Notes: generated from the sequence alone by a model not told the origin. A stretch of 25,712 nt of DNA from AG-12 sp027319585 (GCA_027319585.1 DAHVMY010000026.1:1-25712), one strand, 5' to 3'. Positions 1 to 8,308 are shown, counted from the first letter of the stretch. A program made the numbers and translations.

Positions 1-1899
1 CGCCAAGTTGCTCTTGACCATGGTCAGCTGGTAGGGGCCGTTGGGCATGTAGACCACCGGCAGTTGCTTGGCGATGTAGTCCTCGTACTTGAACAGGGCT
101 GCGGTTTCCGCCGAAGCGGTCGAGGCGGTGTGGGTCGCCTTGATCAGGCTGTTGGCCTCTGGGCTGTTGTAGTAGCCCGGGTTGCTCGAGGCGCCGGTCT
201 GGAAGAGCTCACCGCCGGTCGGCAGGTAGTCCGGGGAGTAGACCCAGCCACCACCCCAGTTCGCCAGGTCCCAGTTGCTGCAGGGCTTGGCGGCGCTGCA
301 GGCGCCGCCGAAGGCGGTGCTGATCACCTGCGAGAAGGGGGCGCTGGAGAGCTCCAGGTTGATCCCCGCCTTCTGCTTCATGGTCGACTGCATGGCCTCC
401 ATCTCGTTGGTCAGCTCGGTCGCACCACTGGCGTAGAGCAGGCGGAAGGTGGCCTTGGCTCCCATGGGGATGCCGGCTCCGCAATCACCGGAGGCGGTCC
501 CCGGCTTGGAGCAGACGCTCACCCCACCGGGGTTGACGGTCCAGCCGTTGTCCTTGAGCAGGCTCACCGCCCTGCTCGGGTTGTACGGGTAGATCTGGCC
601 ACCCCGCTCCAGCGGGCTCTCGTCGGGGTTGTCCTTGGGGGTGGTCGGAACCGGTCCGATCCCCGGGGTGCCGATGTTGGCTCCGAAGTCCTTGATGTAC
701 TGCTCCTGGTTCACCAGCGACTGGAAGGCCTGGCGGAAGTAGAGCTGCTTGAAGATCGGGCCGGTCGTGGGCTCGGTGAAGTTGTAGGGGAAGTACACGA
801 ACCCGAAGTCGTTCCAGGGATCGTAGGTGTAGCCCGCCTTCTCCAAAGCCGCCTTCTGGGCGATGTCCTGGGTCGGGATGTACCCGATCGTCAGGTTGCC
901 GCTGTGCAGCTCGTTGAACTCCGAGGTGTCACTGGTGAAGGGCTCCTCCTCGAAGGCGGAGATCGTCGGCTTGGGGGAACCCGAGTAGTTCTTGTTGGGG
1001 ATCATCTTTACAAACCCGCTGGTCGTAAAGCCGACATTGGGGGCGAGGTGGAACGGACCGTCCACCACCTGCCAGAGCGGGTTGGTGCTGTAGGTCGAGA
1101 GGTCCTGCGACTGCAGGTTCAGGAACTGGGCCACGCCCAGGGCGCCACTGGTGGCGGTGCCGACGGTCTTGGGCTGGTACTGAGTCGGGCTGGTGCCCGA
1201 AACCGGCACCCGGTTCTCGGCGGTGGCGTCGTAGTTGCCGACCGGCCCACTCGCCGACAGCTTGTCCCAGGACGTCTGGGGTAGCGGGTAGATCTGGCTC
1301 AGCTCGTTGTAGAGGAACCAGGTGGGGTTGTATGACCCGTTGAGGGTCATCTCCAACGAGTAGGTGCCGGTCTGCTTGTAGCTCACCACGTTGGAGGGGA
1401 AGCCACCCGCGACCTCGGCGCCCCAGCCCGGTCCCGGAGCGCTGCTGGTCCCCACCGTGGGAGCGCTGGGGGCGGTCACCGCCGATAGCAGGTTCATCCA
1501 GAAGATGACGTCGCGAGCCGTAATCGGCTTGCCGTTCGACCACTCCCAGTGCTTGAGGGTGATGGTCACCTTGGTGTTGTTGTCGGAGAAGGTGGGCGCG
1601 TTGGCCACGCTCAGGCCGGCGTTGAAGACCGGCTCACTGCTGGTGTTGCCGAACCAGTACAGCGGCAGATACATGTTCTGCGCGAAGTCGGCGTCGTTGG
1701 TGACGCTGAAGTAGCTTCCACTCTCCAGCGGCAGTATGTAGTTGGGAGGCGCGTTGGGACCTTCGGCGAAGGTCACAGTGCCCCCCGAGACGGTCTTGGG
1801 AGTCGTGGTTGTCCCCCCGCAGGCGGCGACGAAGAGCGCTGCCACCGTGGCAACCCCCGCCATCCGCCAGAACGACAACCGCATGAGCGTGCTGTGCAC
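1..1899 (-). CDS. Peptide-type ABC transporter solute-binding lipoprotein (family 5), 3' end cut off
   Basis: The frame stays open from a GTG at 1899 to the window edge (633 codons), so the C-terminus is missing. An AGGAGG lies 9 bases before this GTG; an in-frame ATG at 1884 has no such site. The N-terminus is a lipoprotein signal: basic start, hydrophobic stretch, then lipobox VAAC with the lipidated Cys at about residue 27. The rest matches SBP_bac_5 (DppA/OppA-like) proteins, including a segment reading ITLKHWEWSNGKPITARDV near the N-terminal third and FRQAFQSLVNQEQYIK in the middle. Family members capture oligopeptides or similar solutes outside the membrane and deliver them to an ABC permease. 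No permease is visible; it would lie left of the window. The substrate cannot be told. Two close Cys pairs in the C-terminal half may form disulfides (inference). Confidence 0.9.
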   Translation of the reverse strand, partial: MHSTLMRLSFWRMAGVATVAALFVAACGGTTTTPKTVSGGTVTFAEGPNAPPNYILPLESGSYFSVTNDADFAQNMYLPLYWFGNTSSEPVFNAGLSVANAPTFSDNNTKVTITLKHWEWSNGKPITARDVIFWMNLLSAVTAPSAPTVGTSSAPGPGWGAEVAGGFPSNVVSYKQTGTYSLEMTLNGSYNPTWFLYNELSQIYPLPQTSWDKLSASGPVGNYDATAENRVPVSGTSPTQYQPKTVGTATSGALGVAQFLNLQSQDLSTYSTNPLWQVVDGPFHLAPNVGFTTSGFVKMIPNKNYSGSPKPTISAFEEEPFTSDTSEFNELHSGNLTIGYIPTQDIAQKAALEKAGYTYDPWNDFGFVYFPYNFTEPTTGPIFKQLYFRQAFQSLVNQEQYIKDFGANIGTPGIGPVPTTPKDNPDESPLERGGQIYPYNPSRAVSLLKDNGWTVNPGGVSVCSKPGTASGDCGAGIPMGAKATFRLLYASGATELTNEMEAMQSTMKQKAGINLELSSAPFSQVISTAFGGACSAAKPCSNWDLANWGGGWVYSPDYLPTGGELFQTGASSNPGYYNSPEANSLIKATHTASTASAETAALFKYEDYIAKQLPVVYMPNGPYQLTMVKSNLA

Positions 1900-1929
1900 C
1901 GAGTGTGCCCTCCTGAGCTGATCGGCCCG

Positions 1930-1949
1930 CCGCCGGACCGCACCGGCGG
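1930..1949. other. Hairpin in the leader of the solute-binding lipoprotein gene
   Basis: CCGCCGG (1930-1936) and CCGGCGG (1943-1949) are perfect 7-base arms around a 6-base loop. The hairpin lies 30 bases upstream of the GTG start, between the GNAT gene and the lipoprotein gene. It has no T-run on the minus strand, so it could be a weak terminator for the GNAT gene or a leader structure. A TAGCAT (minus strand, just upstream) is a possible -10 element. Confidence 0.35.
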
Positions 1950-2024
1950 ATGCTAGGTGGGCGGGATGGTTGCAAGGATCACCCGTTGGGATGAATTCCC
2001 CAGGCGCCCCCCGAGTGGCGGTTC

Positions 2025-2639
2025 TCAGTCAGGTGGGATCGTGTGGTCCGTTCCGGGCTCTCGCGCTCCGGCACCCGCTTCCAGGGCGAGCCAGTGCTCC
2101 CTCGAGATCCGGTAGAGCACATGGTTGGACAGGAGATGGTCCGGCGGAAGGTTGGGATGCTGGAAGTCGTCGGCCGGGTGGTGAACCATGCCCAGCCGCC
2201 GCATCACCGCCTCGGACCTGCGGTTGAGTCGGGACGTGAAGGACACGATCTCCTCAAGTCCCAGCTCGCCAAAGCCAACGGCGAGGCTCGCCCGACCCGC
2301 CTCGCTCGCGTACCCGCAACCCCAGGCCGATCGGGCCAGCCGCCAACCCACCTCGACAGCAGGAGTGAAGTGAGCCTGGAAGGCGGGGCGCGAGAGGCCG
2401 GTGAAGCCGATGAAGGCCCCGGTGCGCTTGACCTCCAGCGCCCAGAGCCCGAAGCCCTCGGTGCGCCAATGCCCCAGGATCCGCTCCACGAACTGGTCGC
2501 TCTCCAGAGTCGACAGCGGCCGCGGGAACCACTCCATCACCGCCGGGTCGGCGTTGATCGCCGCGAAGTGAGGCTGGTCGGCTGCTCGAACCTGGCGAAG
2601 CCAGAGCCGCGGCGTCTCCACCAGCGTCGCTGCCCTCAC
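2025..2639 (-). CDS. GNAT family N-acetyltransferase (RimJ/RimL-like)
   Basis: The 204-residue product opens with ETPRLWLR, the usual first strand of RimJ/RimL-type acetyltransferases. It continues with a FIGFTGLSRP strand, an EVGWRLARSAWGCGYASEA segment (acetyl-CoA binding loop) and SEAVMRRLGM, the typical end of the fold. Relatives transfer acetyl from acetyl-CoA to an amino group of a protein terminus, small molecule or antibiotic; the substrate here is unknown. It begins 6 bases after the cysH stop and is probably co-transcribed with it. A functional link to sulfur metabolism is not shown. The GTG at 2639 has no clear ribosome site; an in-frame GTG at 2621 sits closer to the family start and is a real alternative. 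Confidence 0.88.
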   Translation of the reverse strand: MRAATLVETPRLWLRQVRAADQPHFAAINADPAVMEWFPRPLSTLESDQFVERILGHWRTEGFGLWALEVKRTGAFIGFTGLSRPAFQAHFTPAVEVGWRLARSAWGCGYASEAGRASLAVGFGELGLEEIVSFTSRLNRRSEAVMRRLGMVHHPADDFQHPNLPPDHLLSNHVLYRISREHWLALEAGAGAREPGTDHTIPPD

Positions 2640-2645
2640 CAGGCT

Positions 2646-3317
2646 TCAGCCGTGCAGCCCGCACTCGGTCTTGGATGACCCCGCCCATCGACCGGATCGC
2701 GGATCTGCCCCGGGCGCCACCGGGTCGGTGGTGGGGGCGCAGCCGATGGAGAGGTATCCATGGGCCAGCAGGCGATGCATCGGCAGCCGATGCTTGGCCG
2801 CGTACAGTTCGACGTCACGGTCGGTCCAGCTCGCCAGCGGGTTCAGCTTGAACATCCCGCGCCGCTCATCAAACGCCAGCACGGGCGCCGTGGCCCGCGT
2901 GGGAGAGTCCACTCTCTTCAAGCCGGTCACCCATGCCCGTCGCCCGGTCAGCGCTCGTGCCAGCGGTTGGACCTTGCGCAGCTCACAGCATGAGGCGGTG
3001 CCGCAGGGCCACTCCAGAGCCTCCGGGCCGGGCCTGGTGACTGTCAGGTTCAGGTCGTAGCGGCGACGCACGGTCTCCACAAAGGCCAGCGTCTCGGGGA
3101 AATGGAACCCGGTGTCAAGGAAGATGACCTCGACTTCCGGGTCGGCTCTCACCGCCAGGTCGATGATGACGCAGTCCTGAAAGGAACAGGCCACCGCCAC
3201 GCCTCCGGGCCACCGCTCCACAGCCCAGGCGATTGCAGCTGCCGGCCCCTGCTTCTCCAGGTCGGCGGAGATGGCTGACACCGCCTCCCCGCTCAGCCCC
3301 TCCTGATCAGCTGTCAC
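2646..3317 (-). CDS. cysH: Assimilatory APS/PAPS reductase CysH with an altered cluster motif
   Basis: CysH reduces adenylyl sulfate (APS) or PAPS to sulfite with thioredoxin. The protein has the PP-loop-like start VAVACSFQD, the helix FLDTGFHFPET, the WVTGLKRVDSPTRA segment and the C-terminal KTECGLHG with the catalytic Cys (residue 219 of 223). The vicinal Cys pair typical of cluster-binding APS reductases is present (SCCELRKVQP, 110-111). The second motif, normally CAPC, reads CAPT: Cys193 is kept but Thr196 (codon ACC, 2730-2732) replaces the last cluster ligand. The start is the GTG at 3317, preceded by GGGGGAG; an in-frame GTG at 3341 lacks a ribosome site. The gene is divergent from cysD. 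APS rather than PAPS as substrate is inferred from the Cys pair and the lack of a visible APS kinase (CysC). Confidence 0.93.
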   Translation of the reverse strand: MTADQEGLSGEAVSAISADLEKQGPAAAIAWAVERWPGGVAVACSFQDCVIIDLAVRADPEVEVIFLDTGFHFPETLAFVETVRRRYDLNLTVTRPGPEALEWPCGTASCCELRKVQPLARALTGRRAWVTGLKRVDSPTRATAPVLAFDERRGMFKLNPLASWTDRDVELYAAKHRLPMHRLLAHGYLSIGCAPTTDPVAPGADPRSGRWAGSSKTECGLHG

Positions 3318-3342
3318 GCGACTCCCCCAACGGTCTAGCACC

Positions 3343-3372
3343 GTACAAACTTAATGATTAGTACCCTACAAT
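3343..3372. promoter_or_regulatory. AT-rich divergent promoter region between cysH and cysDN
   Basis: This short stretch is conspicuously AT-rich in a GC-rich window. TACAAT (3367-3372, plus strand) is a good -10 element for cysDN and would start transcription near 3379. On the minus strand TAGACC, just before the cysH GTG, is a possible -10. The perfect interrupted palindrome TAATGATTA (3352-3360) and flanking GTAC copies (3343-3346 and 3361-3364) are candidate operator elements. No regulator gene is adjacent. Confidence 0.5.
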
Positions 3373-3385
3373 AGCCGACGCGCCC

Positions 3386-4390
3386 ATGGCCCCGCCACCT
3401 CGCCCGGCGGTCATGTGTACCCCAGCCCAGCCCGACTTCTGTGCGGAGACCCGATTGCTCACGACCCCAGCCTTGAACAACGGCCCTCACGAGCGCAGCG
3501 TAGCCACCCACCCCAGCGGCTATCTGGACGACCTCGAGAGCCACGCCATCTTCGTGATCCGTGAGGTGGCGGCTGAGTGCAAGCGCCCAGCGATCCTGTT
3601 CAGTGGGGGCAAGGATTCGGCCGTCGTCCTGCATCTCGCGGAAAAGGCCTTCCACCCTCAGCCGGTCCTGCTTCCGGTCCTCCACGTGGACACTGGGCGC
3701 AACTTCCCCGAGACCATCCGGTTCCGGGACGAGGAGGTCGCCGCTCGTCGACTGGACCTCCGGGTCGCCCCGGTGAACGATCCAGGTACCCATGCCGGCC
3801 CCGCCATCTCCCCCAACCGCCTGCAGAGCCCCACTCTCCTGCGGGCCGTCACAGCCTATGGGTTCGACGCCTGCCTCGGGGGTGCGCGGCGCGACGAGGA
3901 CAAAGCCCGTGCCAAGGAGCGCGTGATCTCGGTGCGCGACCGGCGGGGACGGTGGGACCCCAGCCGGCAACGCGCCGAGCTGTGGGAGCTCTACAACTGC
4001 CAGGTCTCCGATGGGGAGCATCTCCGGGTGTTCCCCATCTCAGACTGGACCGAACTGGACGTCTGGCACTACATCCACCGCGAGGGAATCCGCCTGCCGT
4101 CCATATACTTCGCCCACCGCCGGCCGGTGCTGCGACGCGACGGACTGCTGCTGGCGGTTTCGGATTGGGTGCAACCACAGCCCGGGGAGACCGCCGAGAA
4201 GCTGCTCGTGCGCTTCCGGACCGTCGGCGACGCCACCACCACCGGAGCTGTGGAGTCGGCGGCAGCGAATCCGGAGCAGGTGATCCAGGAGCTCACGACA
4301 TCCGCCGTGAGCGAGCGTGGGGCGACCCGCGGGGACGACCGCTTCTCCGACGCGGCCATGGAGGATCGCAAGCGGGAGGGCTACTTCTGA
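3386..4390 (+). CDS. cysD: Sulfate adenylyltransferase subunit 2 CysD
   Basis: CysD is the ATP-sulfurylase catalytic subunit, joining sulfate and ATP to give APS while partner CysN hydrolyses GTP. The PP-loop SGGKDS is at 73-78, followed by AVVLHLAEKAF, LHVDTGRNFPE, ARRDEDKARAKER, FPISDWTELDVWHYI and the hallmark C-terminus MEDRKREGYF, all family features. From the ATG at 3386 the protein is 334 residues, about 30 longer than usual. An in-frame TTG at 3455 has a GGAGA about 6 bases upstream and gives a 311-residue product closer to the family start, so the true N-terminus is uncertain. The ATG lies only about 7 bases after the predicted transcription start. The gene is first in a cysD-cysN operon. 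Confidence 0.95.
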   Translation: MAPPPRPAVMCTPAQPDFCAETRLLTTPALNNGPHERSVATHPSGYLDDLESHAIFVIREVAAECKRPAILFSGGKDSAVVLHLAEKAFHPQPVLLPVLHVDTGRNFPETIRFRDEEVAARRLDLRVAPVNDPGTHAGPAISPNRLQSPTLLRAVTAYGFDACLGGARRDEDKARAKERVISVRDRRGRWDPSRQRAELWELYNCQVSDGEHLRVFPISDWTELDVWHYIHREGIRLPSIYFAHRRPVLRRDGLLLAVSDWVQPQPGETAEKLLVRFRTVGDATTTGAVESAAANPEQVIQELTTSAVSERGATRGDDRFSDAAMEDRKREGYF

Positions 4391-4434
4391 CCGCGGCGAT
4401 CACGAGTGCCCGGATCGAGGCCAGGTCGCGAGCG

Positions 4435-5661
4435 TTGCTGCGGATCGCCGCCATCGGAGCCGTCGACGATGGCAAATCGACCCTCATCGGCCGCCTCCTC
4501 CACGACGCCGGCAGCTTGACGGAAGATCAGGTCCGCGGGCTGCAGGGCGCATCCGCCCCCGGCCACCGAGACGGTCTCAACCTGAGCTTCGTCACGGACG
4601 GCCTGAGAGCCGAGCGCCAGCAGGGGATCACCATAGACGTCGCCTACCGCTACGCTCTCACACCAAATCACAAGCTGGTGCTCGCCGACTGCCCGGGCCA
4701 TCTCGAGTACACCAGGAATACCGCCACCGGAGCGTCGACCGCCGACCGAGCCCTGGTTGTGGTCGACGCCACTCGGGGCCTGCGGGAGCAGACCCGACGC
4801 CACCTCGCGATCGCCATGGTCCTGGGGGTGCGCGACCTGGTGGTGGCGGTGAACAAGATGGACCTGGTGGCCTGGGACCGGGATGTGTACACCCGACTGG
4901 CGGCAGAAATCGGCCAACTGGCGGAGGGCATGGGTGGTGCCAGCCTGATCGCGGTGCCGGTCTCAGCCGCCCGCGGGGACCAGGTGGTGCGCCGGACCTC
5001 GGCCGCACCCTGGTATGGCGGTCCGACGCTCCTGGAGGCGCTCGACCGGGCGGCAACCGACCCCAAGACCTCCGGGACCGGCCCGCGCCTGCCGGTTCAG
5101 ATGGTGGCGGTGGGTCCCGACGGTTACTTCTGCGTAGGTCGTCTCAGCGGCGGCACGCTGAGGCGTGACGACGAGGTTGTGATCCTGCCAGGCGGATCGC
5201 ACAGCCGGGTCCTGGCCCTGGATGGGCCATCGGGCCCGATCGAGGTCGCGCGGCCGGGGATGTCCCTCCGCGTGCGACTGGCGGGGTGCCCTGCAGTCAC
5301 CCGGGGCGACGTCATCGCCCACCCCGGTAGTGCTCCTCGGTTGTGGTCCACCGCCTTGACCACCGTGTGCTGGCTGACCGGGCCCCCGGCCAGAGCTGGG
5401 AGTCAGTTCCAGATCAAGCACCTGACGTTGACGAGCCGCGCCGAGGTGCTGAGCGTGGCAGCAGTCCTGGACATGAACTCCCTGCGCATGGTTCCCGCCG
5501 CAGAGGTGGCCGCCAACTCGATTGGCCTGGTGCGCTGGCGGTTCGACCGCCCGCTCGCGGCTGACCCCTACGCCCACAGCCGGGCGACCGGCGCCTTCAT
5601 AGCCCTGGCGCCCGGCACCCGGACCACAGTGGGCGCAGGGATGATCTCCGCCTTCCAATAG
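4435..5661 (+). CDS. cysN: Sulfate adenylyltransferase subunit 1 (GTPase) CysN
   Basis: CysN is the EF-Tu-like GTPase that drives APS formation by CysD. Motifs: P-loop GAVDDGKST (8-16), switch I RQQGITIDVAYRY, DCPGH (85-89), NKMD (140-143), then two beta-barrel domains ending GTRTTVGAGMI. There is no C-terminal CysC (APS kinase) domain as in some NC fusions. The start is unclear. TTG at 4435 begins right at the first beta strand and is used here. A CTG at 4387 overlaps the cysD stop (CTGA), is preceded 8 bases upstream by GGGAGG, and would add 16 residues resembling the N-terminal extension of other CysN proteins. There is no ATG or GTG in frame before the P-loop. The gene is translationally linked to cysD in either case. 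Confidence 0.94.
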   Translation: MLRIAAIGAVDDGKSTLIGRLLHDAGSLTEDQVRGLQGASAPGHRDGLNLSFVTDGLRAERQQGITIDVAYRYALTPNHKLVLADCPGHLEYTRNTATGASTADRALVVVDATRGLREQTRRHLAIAMVLGVRDLVVAVNKMDLVAWDRDVYTRLAAEIGQLAEGMGGASLIAVPVSAARGDQVVRRTSAAPWYGGPTLLEALDRAATDPKTSGTGPRLPVQMVAVGPDGYFCVGRLSGGTLRRDDEVVILPGGSHSRVLALDGPSGPIEVARPGMSLRVRLAGCPAVTRGDVIAHPGSAPRLWSTALTTVCWLTGPPARAGSQFQIKHLTLTSRAEVLSVAAVLDMNSLRMVPAAEVAANSIGLVRWRFDRPLAADPYAHSRATGAFIALAPGTRTTVGAGMISAFQ

Positions 5662-5679
5662 AGCAGCTGCACGCCGGGA

Positions 5680-5700
5680 CCGGGACCAGCTCCCGGGTCT
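5680..5700. terminator. Possible terminator between convergent cysN and ribokinase genes
   Basis: CCGGGA (5680-5685) and TCCCGG (5691-5696) pair around a 5-base loop and are followed by GTCTTT on the plus strand. The position, between two convergent stop codons (5661 and 5709), fits a terminator. The stem is short and the T-run weak. Confidence 0.4.
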
Positions 5701-5708
5701 TTGCCCCT

Positions 5709-6650
5709 TCAGCGTTCGGTGATGGCGGGGCCACCGGACTCCGCCAGCAACCGATCCACTGCCTCCTTGGTCGGAAGGGAGGTGGTGGCCCCGGCAACCG
5801 TGGTGGCGAGAGCCCCGGCCGCGGTCGCGCGAGCCAGCGCCATGCGAGGGGGATCCTTGGACGCCAGGGCCGCCACCAGCCCCGCACAGAAGGCGTCCCC
5901 GGCCGCCACCGTGTCCACGGCTCGCACCGGCAGCGCCGAGATCGCCAAGACCCCGCCCCGATCCACCTGAACCGCCCCCTGCTCCCCGAGGGTGACTATC
6001 ACGGATCCGCACCCGAGGTCCAGCAGCCTCCGCGCGGCCCTGACCGCTCCGTCCACCCCATCCAGGGGCTCTCCGGTCAGTGAGCTGGCCTCGAACTCGT
6101 TGGGGACCAGAATGTCGACAAGGGCGAGGGTCGACGGCGCCAGGGCGGCAGCGGGCGCGGGATTGAGGACGGTGGTGACGCCGCCGGCGCGGGCCGAGCG
6201 CAGCGCGGCCACGGTCGCATCCATGGGAACCTCCAGCTGGGTCAGCAGCACCCGCGCCGAGGTGATGGCCTCGGAGTGGCGCTCCACCATCTCCCGGTCC
6301 AGCTCCGAGTTGGCCAGCGGCACCATGACGATGCTGTTCTGTCCCCTGCCGTCAACCCTGATGTGGGCGATCCCGGTCGGCAGGGTGGCCGACCTCTCGA
6401 CCCGGCCGGAGTCCACTCCATCCTGATCGAGCTGGGCCAGCACGCGGTCGCCGAAGAGGTCCTGGCCGACCCTGCCCACCATGGCGGTCCGGGCTCCGAG
6501 CCGGGACACCCCGATCGCCTGGTTGTTGCCCTTGCCTCCCGGCACCATCGCAAAGCCGGTTCCCAGCAGCGTCTCCCCCGCCACCGGCATCCGGTCGCAG
6601 TTGGCCGTGAGGTCCATGGTCAGAGACCCGACCACCACCACCTCCGTCAC
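5709..6650 (-). CDS. rbsK: Ribokinase (PfkB family carbohydrate kinase)
   Basis: The 313-residue product phosphorylates ribose to ribose 5-phosphate with ATP, by family. It starts VTEVVVVGSLTMDLT, has the substrate-binding glycines GGKGNNQA (38-45), ribokinase-like NPAPAA and PNEFEA in the middle, and the PfkB signature DTVAAGDAFCAG (about 246-257), with the catalytic Asp near 252. The GTG at 6650 follows GGAGGG with good spacing. It lies 109 bases after the nucleoside hydrolase on the same strand and is probably in the same operon, where ribose released from nucleosides would be its substrate. Another PfkB substrate such as a nucleoside cannot be excluded, but GGKGNNQA favours ribokinase. 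Confidence 0.9.
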   Translation of the reverse strand: MTEVVVVGSLTMDLTANCDRMPVAGETLLGTGFAMVPGGKGNNQAIGVSRLGARTAMVGRVGQDLFGDRVLAQLDQDGVDSGRVERSATLPTGIAHIRVDGRGQNSIVMVPLANSELDREMVERHSEAITSARVLLTQLEVPMDATVAALRSARAGGVTTVLNPAPAAALAPSTLALVDILVPNEFEASSLTGEPLDGVDGAVRAARRLLDLGCGSVIVTLGEQGAVQVDRGGVLAISALPVRAVDTVAAGDAFCAGLVAALASKDPPRMALARATAAGALATTVAGATTSLPTKEAVDRLLAESGGPAITER

Positions 6651-6759
6651 CGCCCGCCCTCCGCAGCCGTTCCAGCCCCGATCTGCCCCGGCCACAGCTG
6701 ACTGACCAGGCCCACATCCGCTCCCCGACGCACCCCGCCGGAGGGCCGGCTCGGGCCGC

Positions 6760-7698
6760 TCATGCGGAGGACGCGATGTGCGCGATGAACTCCGCCAGGA
6801 AGCGGTTGGCGTCCACCGCCATGGCGATCTCCACGGCCGGCCTGGTCTCGGGAAAGCCGGCTCCCAGGGTGATCCGGCGGTCGGCAATCGTGGCTCCCCT
6901 GGTGTGGCGTCCCTCCAACTCCACCGAGACCGGCAGGGTCCGGTAGGTCGCCAGTGAGGGGTCGAGCATGATTGCCGCGGCCAGCGGGTCGCAGAGCTCA
7001 AAGTGGCGGTTGGCCGACATCTGCTGGGCCAGGATCCGGGTGGCGAATTCAGCCGATGGGGATTCAACCAGCCGGTCGTAACCCTCCTGATCCAGAATCG
7101 CCTGGCCGGTCGCGTCCAGCCCCACCAGCACCAGCCTTCGCCATCGCGCCCGGAGCGCGATCTCGGCGGCCTCAGGGTCGTGGGCGATGTTGAATTCCGC
7201 CCATGGGCTCTCGTTCCCGGGACAGGCTACGGCGCCCCCCATCACCACCACCTCGGCCAGAAGCTCGGGAAGCGCCGGCTCGACGCCCAGGGCCAGGGCG
7301 ACGTTGGTGAGGGGCCCGATCGCCAGGAGGGAGATCTCCCCGGGCCGCTCCCGGGCAAGACGCACCAGCTGCTCCACCGCTCCTTCGCTGGTCGGCTGCC
7401 CCTGCGGCGGCGGCAACCCCGAGTCCCCGAGCCCATCCTGACCATGGAAGTGCTCAGCGTGGCTGGAGGGCTGCAGCAGCGGGGTCCTGGCCCCGATCGC
7501 CACCGGCACCGACCGCCGCCCGGCCGCCTCCAGCGCACGCAGGGAGTTCTCGGCTCCCAGCTCGGGAGCGACATTGCCGTCCACGGTACCCACCGCCAGG
7601 ATCCGGCAGGCGGGGTCCCGGGCTAGGTACATGATCGCCAGCGCATCGTCGACTCCGGTGTCGCAGTCGACCACCACCAGCCTGGTGGGACCGGTCAT
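6760..7698 (-). CDS. Inosine/uridine-preferring nucleoside hydrolase
   Basis: Family enzymes cleave ribonucleosides to free base and ribose using a bound calcium ion. The calcium-site motif DCDTGVDDA is at residues 11-19. Also present are LAIGPLTNVALAL, VVMGGAV, EFNIAHDPEAAEI (ribose-binding Asn and Asp) and LCDPLAAAIM, which supplies the last calcium-binding Asp. At 312 residues it is full length. The ATG at 7698 overlaps the stop of the upstream gene as ATGA, which implies translational coupling. Base preference (purine or pyrimidine) is not predictable here. Together with the ribokinase it makes a complete nucleoside-to-ribose-5-phosphate route. Confidence 0.93.
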   Translation of the reverse strand: MTGPTRLVVVDCDTGVDDALAIMYLARDPACRILAVGTVDGNVAPELGAENSLRALEAAGRRSVPVAIGARTPLLQPSSHAEHFHGQDGLGDSGLPPPQGQPTSEGAVEQLVRLARERPGEISLLAIGPLTNVALALGVEPALPELLAEVVVMGGAVACPGNESPWAEFNIAHDPEAAEIALRARWRRLVLVGLDATGQAILDQEGYDRLVESPSAEFATRILAQQMSANRHFELCDPLAAAIMLDPSLATYRTLPVSVELEGRHTRGATIADRRITLGAGFPETRPAVEIAMAVDANRFLAEFIAHIASSA

Positions 7699-8219
7699 GC
7701 AGCCCCACCAGGGCCGGCTGGCAAGCCCTCGGCTTGCCGGCGCCACCCCTCGAGAGTGGGCAGACAGGCCTCCACCGAGTCGAAGACCGCGCCCACCCGC
7801 TGGATGCAGCCAAGCACGTACAGGTTGACGCCCCGGCCCTCGAATCCCACCGTCGCCCGGCTGTCGGTCAGGATCCCGACGATCCCGCGCTTGCTGGGAT
7901 CGTGCTGCATCAGCCCGTAGAAGAGACCGATCTCGCAGGCGGTGCCGTCGTCGACGGTCGGCCCATCCAGCAGGGCCACCACCGCTTCGGCGGCGAGCAG
8001 GCCCTGGTTGTCCTTGGCGAAGACGAGGTCGGCCATCTCCTGCTGCTGGTACTGGCCCTGACCGGGGGACTCCATCCCCTTGTGCTCGGACGGGCCGGCC
8101 AGGGTCTGCTCATGGGGTACGAAGCAGTCGAACCCCACAGCCCGCAGCTTGGCCGCATTCTCGGCGATGAACGCGCGCTCATAGGGGGTGAACAGCGGCC
8201 CGGCCAAATAGAGACGCAT
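7695..8219 (-). CDS. Nucleoside 2-deoxyribosyltransferase-like protein
   Basis: The 174-residue product starts MRLYLAGPLFTPYERAFI, the typical opening of the nucleoside 2-deoxyribosyltransferase fold. It has ALLDGPTVDDGTACEIGLFYG, containing the Asp and the nucleophilic Glu of the active site. Classical members move deoxyribose between bases; many relatives instead hydrolyse (deoxy)nucleotides or nucleosides. The exact reaction is therefore uncertain. It is the first gene of the salvage operon and overlaps the hydrolase by 4 bases. A purine-rich ribosome site (GGAAGGGAGAG) precedes the ATG. A long internal insert, HKGMESPGQGQYQQQEMADL, is common in this subgroup. Confidence 0.85.
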   Translation of the reverse strand: MRLYLAGPLFTPYERAFIAENAAKLRAVGFDCFVPHEQTLAGPSEHKGMESPGQGQYQQQEMADLVFAKDNQGLLAAEAVVALLDGPTVDDGTACEIGLFYGLMQHDPSKRGIVGILTDSRATVGFEGRGVNLYVLGCIQRVGAVFDSVEACLPTLEGWRRQAEGLPAGPGGAA

Positions 8220-8308
8220 CTACTCTCCCTTCCTCGCTCCCCGGATCCGATCAGCCCGGGTGGGGACCACCTCTGGCGCCCCCGCGGGGCCATCGCCCGG
8301 GAGCTCCG

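Noticed and set aside
64..1284. Long plus-strand open frame of 406 codons
   Set aside because: It lies opposite the solute-binding protein gene, has biased Gly/Val/Arg composition and no recognisable domain; a GC-rich antisense shadow.
3577..4386. N-terminal extension of cysN through cysD
   Set aside because: The frame is open but overlaps all of cysD in another frame with a Pro/Arg-rich product; the CysN fold begins near 4435.
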